This document shows positions 7,120 through 8,721 of a DNA stretch of 8,721 nucleotides, piece by piece. Source of the stretch: JAHEDH01 sp965364515. Its GTDB lineage: Bacteria; Actinomycetota; Acidimicrobiia; Spongiisociales; ZC4RG35. Position numbers and translations under genes: made by a program. Location of the stretch: the NCBI GenBank assembly GCA_965364515.1, contig CBDTXZ010000129.1, positions 1-8,721 on the forward strand, in the 5' to 3' direction. Under the pieces are notes generated by a model. It had not been told where the DNA came from, did not search any database, and saw only the letters and a program-made list of their open reading frames with translations. Numbering within the stretch: position 1 is the stretch's first letter; each line of letters opens with the position of its first letter.

Positions 7120-7536
7120 TCAGGACGGCGGGTAGACGCCCATCCCCTTCGCCTTCTCGGTCTGCCAGAAGATCTCGGAGATCTCGTCGATCAGCTGGAC
7201 CAGCTTCTCGCCGTCCGCTGGATCGACCGACTTCTTGGCGACACCGGCCTGGTGGATCGCCCGCCAGAACAGGTCGTCGAGGTTGGGGAACTCAGACCGA
7301 TGATCGGCAGAGAAGAAGTCGGTCCAGAGCACCGACAGGTGGTGCTTGGTCAGCTCGGCGCGCTCTTCCTTGATGCTGATGGCCCGTGCCTTGAACACCT
7401 CGTCGTCGGAGTCGTGATACTTCTGAGCGGACTTCCAGACGGACATCGCCTCGATCTTCGCCTGTGCAGGGTCGTACACCCCGCAGTAGAGATCGCAGTG
7501 GGCGTGTGCAACGGTTGTGGGTCGGAACAGACCCAT
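7120..7536 (-). CDS. sodN: Nickel superoxide dismutase (variant Ni-hook)
   Basis: This 138-residue precursor of nickel-dependent superoxide dismutase converts superoxide to hydrogen peroxide and oxygen, normally as a hexamer in the cytoplasm. A 12-residue propeptide (MGLFRPTTVAHA) precedes the Ni-hook HCDLYCGVY at 13-21. Expected Ni ligands are His13 (His1 after cleavage), Cys14 (Cys2) and Cys18 (Cys6), with Tyr21 as the Tyr9 gate. The second-sphere residues Glu17 and Arg47 of the mature enzyme are present as Glu29 and Arg59, and the family block RAELTKHHLSVLWTDFF is intact (59-75). Mature position 5, normally Pro, is Tyr17 (codon at 7488-7486). The C-terminus (GMGVYPPS) extends beyond the usual end. 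ATG 7536 has GGAGG at 7547-7543, six bases upstream. The maturation peptidase gene is divergent, 68 bases away. Confidence 0.96.
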   Translation of the reverse strand: MGLFRPTTVAHAHCDLYCGVYDPAQAKIEAMSVWKSAQKYHDSDDEVFKARAISIKEERAELTKHHLSVLWTDFFSADHRSEFPNLDDLFWRAIHQAGVAKKSVDPADGEKLVQLIDEISEIFWQTEKAKGMGVYPPS

Positions 7537-7604
7537 GGGTTACCTCCATCGATTGCGTCCTACCGACCATACTCCCGCCCCGGGACCAGCCGTACCGGAG
7601 GGTG
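7537..7604. promoter_or_regulatory. Divergent sodN/sodX promoter region
   Basis: These 68 bases must hold the promoters of both diverging genes. On the minus strand TATGGT (7571-7566) fits TANNNT and would give sodN a leader of roughly 20-25 bases containing its GGAGG. On the plus strand CATACT (7568-7573), largely the same bases, could serve sodX. GGAGG at 7597-7601 lies only three bases before ATG 7605 and directly abuts GTG 7602, which is closer than usual for a working site. No obvious Nur- or Fur-type palindrome is seen. Confidence 0.4.
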
Positions 7605-8003
7605 ATGAGATTCCGCAGATTCGAGGTCGAGGGCGAGTCGATGTCGCCGACACTCTCCCCCGGCGACTTCGTGATCGGATGGCCGGTCCAAGCCACTGAA
7701 CCCGGCGATGTCGTCGCGTTCGAGCACCCCCAGCGCCCCCGGTTCTGGTTGATCAAACGGGTGGTCGCGACCGCCGGCGTCATCGATCTCGACGCCGGAA
7801 CGATCGACGGCGTCCCGTATGACGATGCCTACCGCGAGCCGCTGGTCGAGGCAGGGCGCTTCGATGTGCTGCCCGGCAGGATGTTCGTTCTGTCCGACAA
7901 CCGAAGATCCACCCACGCCGATTCTCGGTCGTTCGGACCGGTACCCGTCGATGGGGCATACCGAATCGGTCTCCGGTACTGGCGACGGCCGGGGCGACTG
8001 TGA
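7605..8003 (+). CDS. sodX: Nickel-type SOD maturation peptidase (S26 family)
   Basis: This 132-residue serine peptidase of the signal peptidase I (S26) fold is expected to cut the SodN propeptide so that the nickel-binding His becomes the N-terminus. The Ser/Lys dyad is Ser12 in VEGESMSPTLSPGD and Lys51 in WLIKRVVATAG. The family box SDNRRSTHADSRSFGPV runs from 97 to 113. No N-terminal membrane anchor is present, unlike true signal peptidases, which suits a cytoplasmic substrate. The frame is open upstream to 7464, but that part overlaps sodN and has no homology. ATG 7605 or the adjacent GTG 7602 is the likely start, the ribosome binding site being unusually close. Its divergence from sodN supports the assignment. 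The gene ends 13 bases before the convergent small membrane protein. Confidence 0.92.
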   Translation: MRFRRFEVEGESMSPTLSPGDFVIGWPVQATEPGDVVAFEHPQRPRFWLIKRVVATAGVIDLDAGTIDGVPYDDAYREPLVEAGRFDVLPGRMFVLSDNRRSTHADSRSFGPVPVDGAYRIGLRYWRRPGRL

Positions 8004-8016
8004 GCCTTGGCGACGA

Positions 8017-8154
8017 TCACGCCGCGTAGGCGAGGAAGGCCTTCCCGAGTTCGAAGATGCCGACCATCAGGACGACGAGCATCAGCACCATCGTCCAGAA
8101 CACGACGAGCGAGGCCACCGGGTCGGGGGTCGTGTTCGTCGACGTCGTCTTCAT
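8017..8154 (-). CDS. 45-residue single-span membrane protein
   Basis: This small gene runs from ATG (8154-8152) to TGA (8019-8017) on the minus strand. The product has a Thr-rich polar N-terminus (MKTTSTNTTPDPVA), one strongly hydrophobic span (SLVVFWTMVLMLVVLMVG, residues 15-32) and a short tail, IFELGKAFLAYAA. Codons are mostly G/C-ending, like the neighbours. Only a weak GGTGGA-like ribosome binding site lies about ten bases upstream. It converges on sodX with 13 bases between the stops, and no hairpin terminator is seen there. I do not recognise the family. Its position suggests, but does not show, a link to the Ni-SOD genes. The pattern of one clean span with hydrophilic ends argues against a chance frame. 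Confidence 0.65.
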   Translation of the reverse strand: MKTTSTNTTPDPVASLVVFWTMVLMLVVLMVGIFELGKAFLAYAA

Positions 8155-8213
8155 GGCATACAGGATCCACCCGACGGGCCGTCTCGGGCAGCACCAAAAC
8201 CGTGGTCGCCACC

Positions 8214-8225
8214 ATGACTAGTCAT
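8214..8225. repeat. 12-bp perfect palindrome upstream of fhs
   Basis: ATGACTAGTCAT reads the same on both strands. It lies between the divergent small membrane protein gene and fhs, where a dimeric repressor could act on either promoter. The first ATG also begins a 40-codon frame that ends at the fhs start. The regulator is unknown, and chance is possible. Confidence 0.35.
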
Positions 8226-8230
8226 TCCAC

Positions 8231-8246
8231 GGCGCCAAGCGGCGCC
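8231..8246. repeat. GGCGCC repeat pair
   Basis: GGCGCC at 8231-8236 and 8241-8246 are separated by AAGC. Because the hexamer is self-complementary, the pair can form a 6-bp hairpin in RNA or act as a direct repeat in DNA. It lies six bases after the 12-bp palindrome and ten bases before the 13-bp hairpin of the fhs leader. Confidence 0.4.
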
Positions 8247-8255
8247 GGCAAGGGC

Positions 8256-8288
8256 TTCCACCATGCGGATTCGCACCGCATGGTGGAA
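8256..8288 (+). promoter_or_regulatory. Strong 13-bp hairpin in the fhs leader
   Basis: TTCCACCATGCGG (8256-8268) and CCGCATGGTGGAA (8276-8288) form a perfect stem around a 7-base loop (ATTCGCA). The structure ends 44 bases before the fhs GTG. Without a T-tract it is not a classical attenuator. It could be a regulatory RNA element, a DNA operator, or a terminator for transcription entering from the left. I do not recognise a known riboswitch class in it. Confidence 0.6.
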
Positions 8289-8320
8289 TCACTGCGGGGT
8301 ATCGTCGCCGCACATCAACC

Positions 8321-8332
8321 GAGGAAGCCTCA
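8321..8332 (+). promoter_or_regulatory. Ribosome binding site of fhs, in a short stem
   Basis: GAGGA at 8321-8325 is a good Shine-Dalgarno sequence seven bases before GTG 8333, and it decides the start. GAGG (8321-8324) is complementary to CCTC (8328-8331) across a three-base loop, so the site can be folded into a weak hairpin. Confidence 0.6.
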
Positions 8333-8721
8333 GTGACAGTTCCCAGCGACATCGACATCGCTCGCGCCGCGACGGTCGAGCCGATCTCGAGCCTCACCGA
8401 GAGGATCGGGCTTCTCCCAAACGAGGTCATCCCCTTCGGCGACACCAAAGCAAAGGTGCATCTCGACGCGCTCAAACGCATCGGCGCCCAACCAAAGGGC
8501 AAGTACATCGACGTCACCGCAATCACCCCGACTCCGCTCGGTGAAGGCAAGACCACGACCACCATCGGGCTCGCCCAGGGATTGGGCAAGATCGGCAAGA
8601 ACGCCATTGCAGCGATACGGCAACCGTCGATGGGGCCGACCTTCGGGATCAAGGGCGGCGCCGCCGGTGGCGGCTACAGCCAGGTCATCCCGATGGACGA
8701 GTTCAACCTCCATCTCACCGG
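8333..8721 (+). CDS. fhs: Formate-tetrahydrofolate ligase, N-terminal part
   Basis: The first 129 codons of formyltetrahydrofolate synthetase are present, and the gene runs off the right edge. The enzyme joins formate to tetrahydrofolate with ATP to make 10-formyl-THF for purine synthesis and one-carbon metabolism in the cytoplasm. The fold start ISSLTERIGLLPNEVIPFGD (residues 18-37) is followed by the nucleotide-binding PTPLGEGKTTTT (66-77) and the highly conserved RQPSMGPTFGIKGGAAGGGY (96-115) and VIPMDEFNLHLT. The full protein is usually about 550-560 residues, so about three-quarters is missing because of the window edge and not because of damage. GTG 8333 is chosen for the GAGGA site upstream. 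The preceding leader is unusually rich in symmetry elements. A 40-codon frame from 8214 ends in TGA overlapping this GTG. Confidence 0.97.
   Translation, partial: MTVPSDIDIARAATVEPISSLTERIGLLPNEVIPFGDTKAKVHLDALKRIGAQPKGKYIDVTAITPTPLGEGKTTTTIGLAQGLGKIGKNAIAAIRQPSMGPTFGIKGGAAGGGYSQVIPMDEFNLHLT

Noticed and set aside
7464..7604. N-terminal extension of the SOD maturation peptidase from 7464
   Set aside because: It would overlap the sodN coding region and its ribosome binding site, and it adds no peptidase motif; the S26 domain begins after 7605.
8218..8652. 144-codon minus-strand frame opposite the start of fhs
   Set aside because: The plus strand encodes unmistakable formate-tetrahydrofolate ligase; the minus frame is its shadow.

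Overview
The window is about two-thirds G+C, is densely coded, and uses several GTG starts and 4-base stop/start overlaps. It contains a nickel superoxide dismutase next to its maturation peptidase, tandem bPH2-domain membrane proteins and a PGPGW-like small membrane protein. Together these suggest a chromosomal segment of a free-living actinobacterium, possibly of the Acidimicrobiia type. This placement is inferred from gene content and codon style, not from a marker search. I see no insertion sequence, phage gene, CRISPR array, rRNA or tRNA.

Layout. Minus strand, left side: a possible partial ORF runs off the left edge (1-172, weak). Next come a seven-span membrane protein of unknown function (199-1434) and a flavin reductase-like FMN-binding protein (1553-2032). 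A 114-base divergent gap leads to a plus-strand run: an EamA/DMT exporter (2147-3085), methionyl-tRNA synthetase (3136-4785, apparently leaderless), two bPH2 (YdbS/YdbT-like) membrane proteins (4782-5363 and 5360-6829) and a small PGPGW-like membrane protein (6826-7071). From metG onward each stop codon overlaps the next possible start, which suggests one translationally coupled unit. A perfect 14-bp hairpin (7074-7105) separates this run from the convergent sodN.

Right side: sodN (7120-7536, minus) and the signal-peptidase-like sodX (7605-8003, plus) diverge from a 68-base gap. Together they make active Ni-SOD: SodX is expected to cleave the short propeptide so that the nickel-binding His becomes the N-terminus. 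The Ni-hook here reads HCDLYCGVY, with Tyr replacing the normally conserved Pro5. Convergent to sodX is a 45-residue single-span membrane protein (8017-8154, minus). The window ends inside formate-tetrahydrofolate ligase (fhs, 8333 onward). Its leader of about 120 bases holds a 12-bp palindrome, a GGCGCC repeat pair, a perfect 13-bp hairpin and a short ORF whose stop overlaps the fhs start.

The strongest second-look items are the Ni-hook Pro5-to-Tyr change, the structured fhs leader and the unlisted small membrane protein beside the Ni-SOD pair. I did not find a clearly new multi-gene system.
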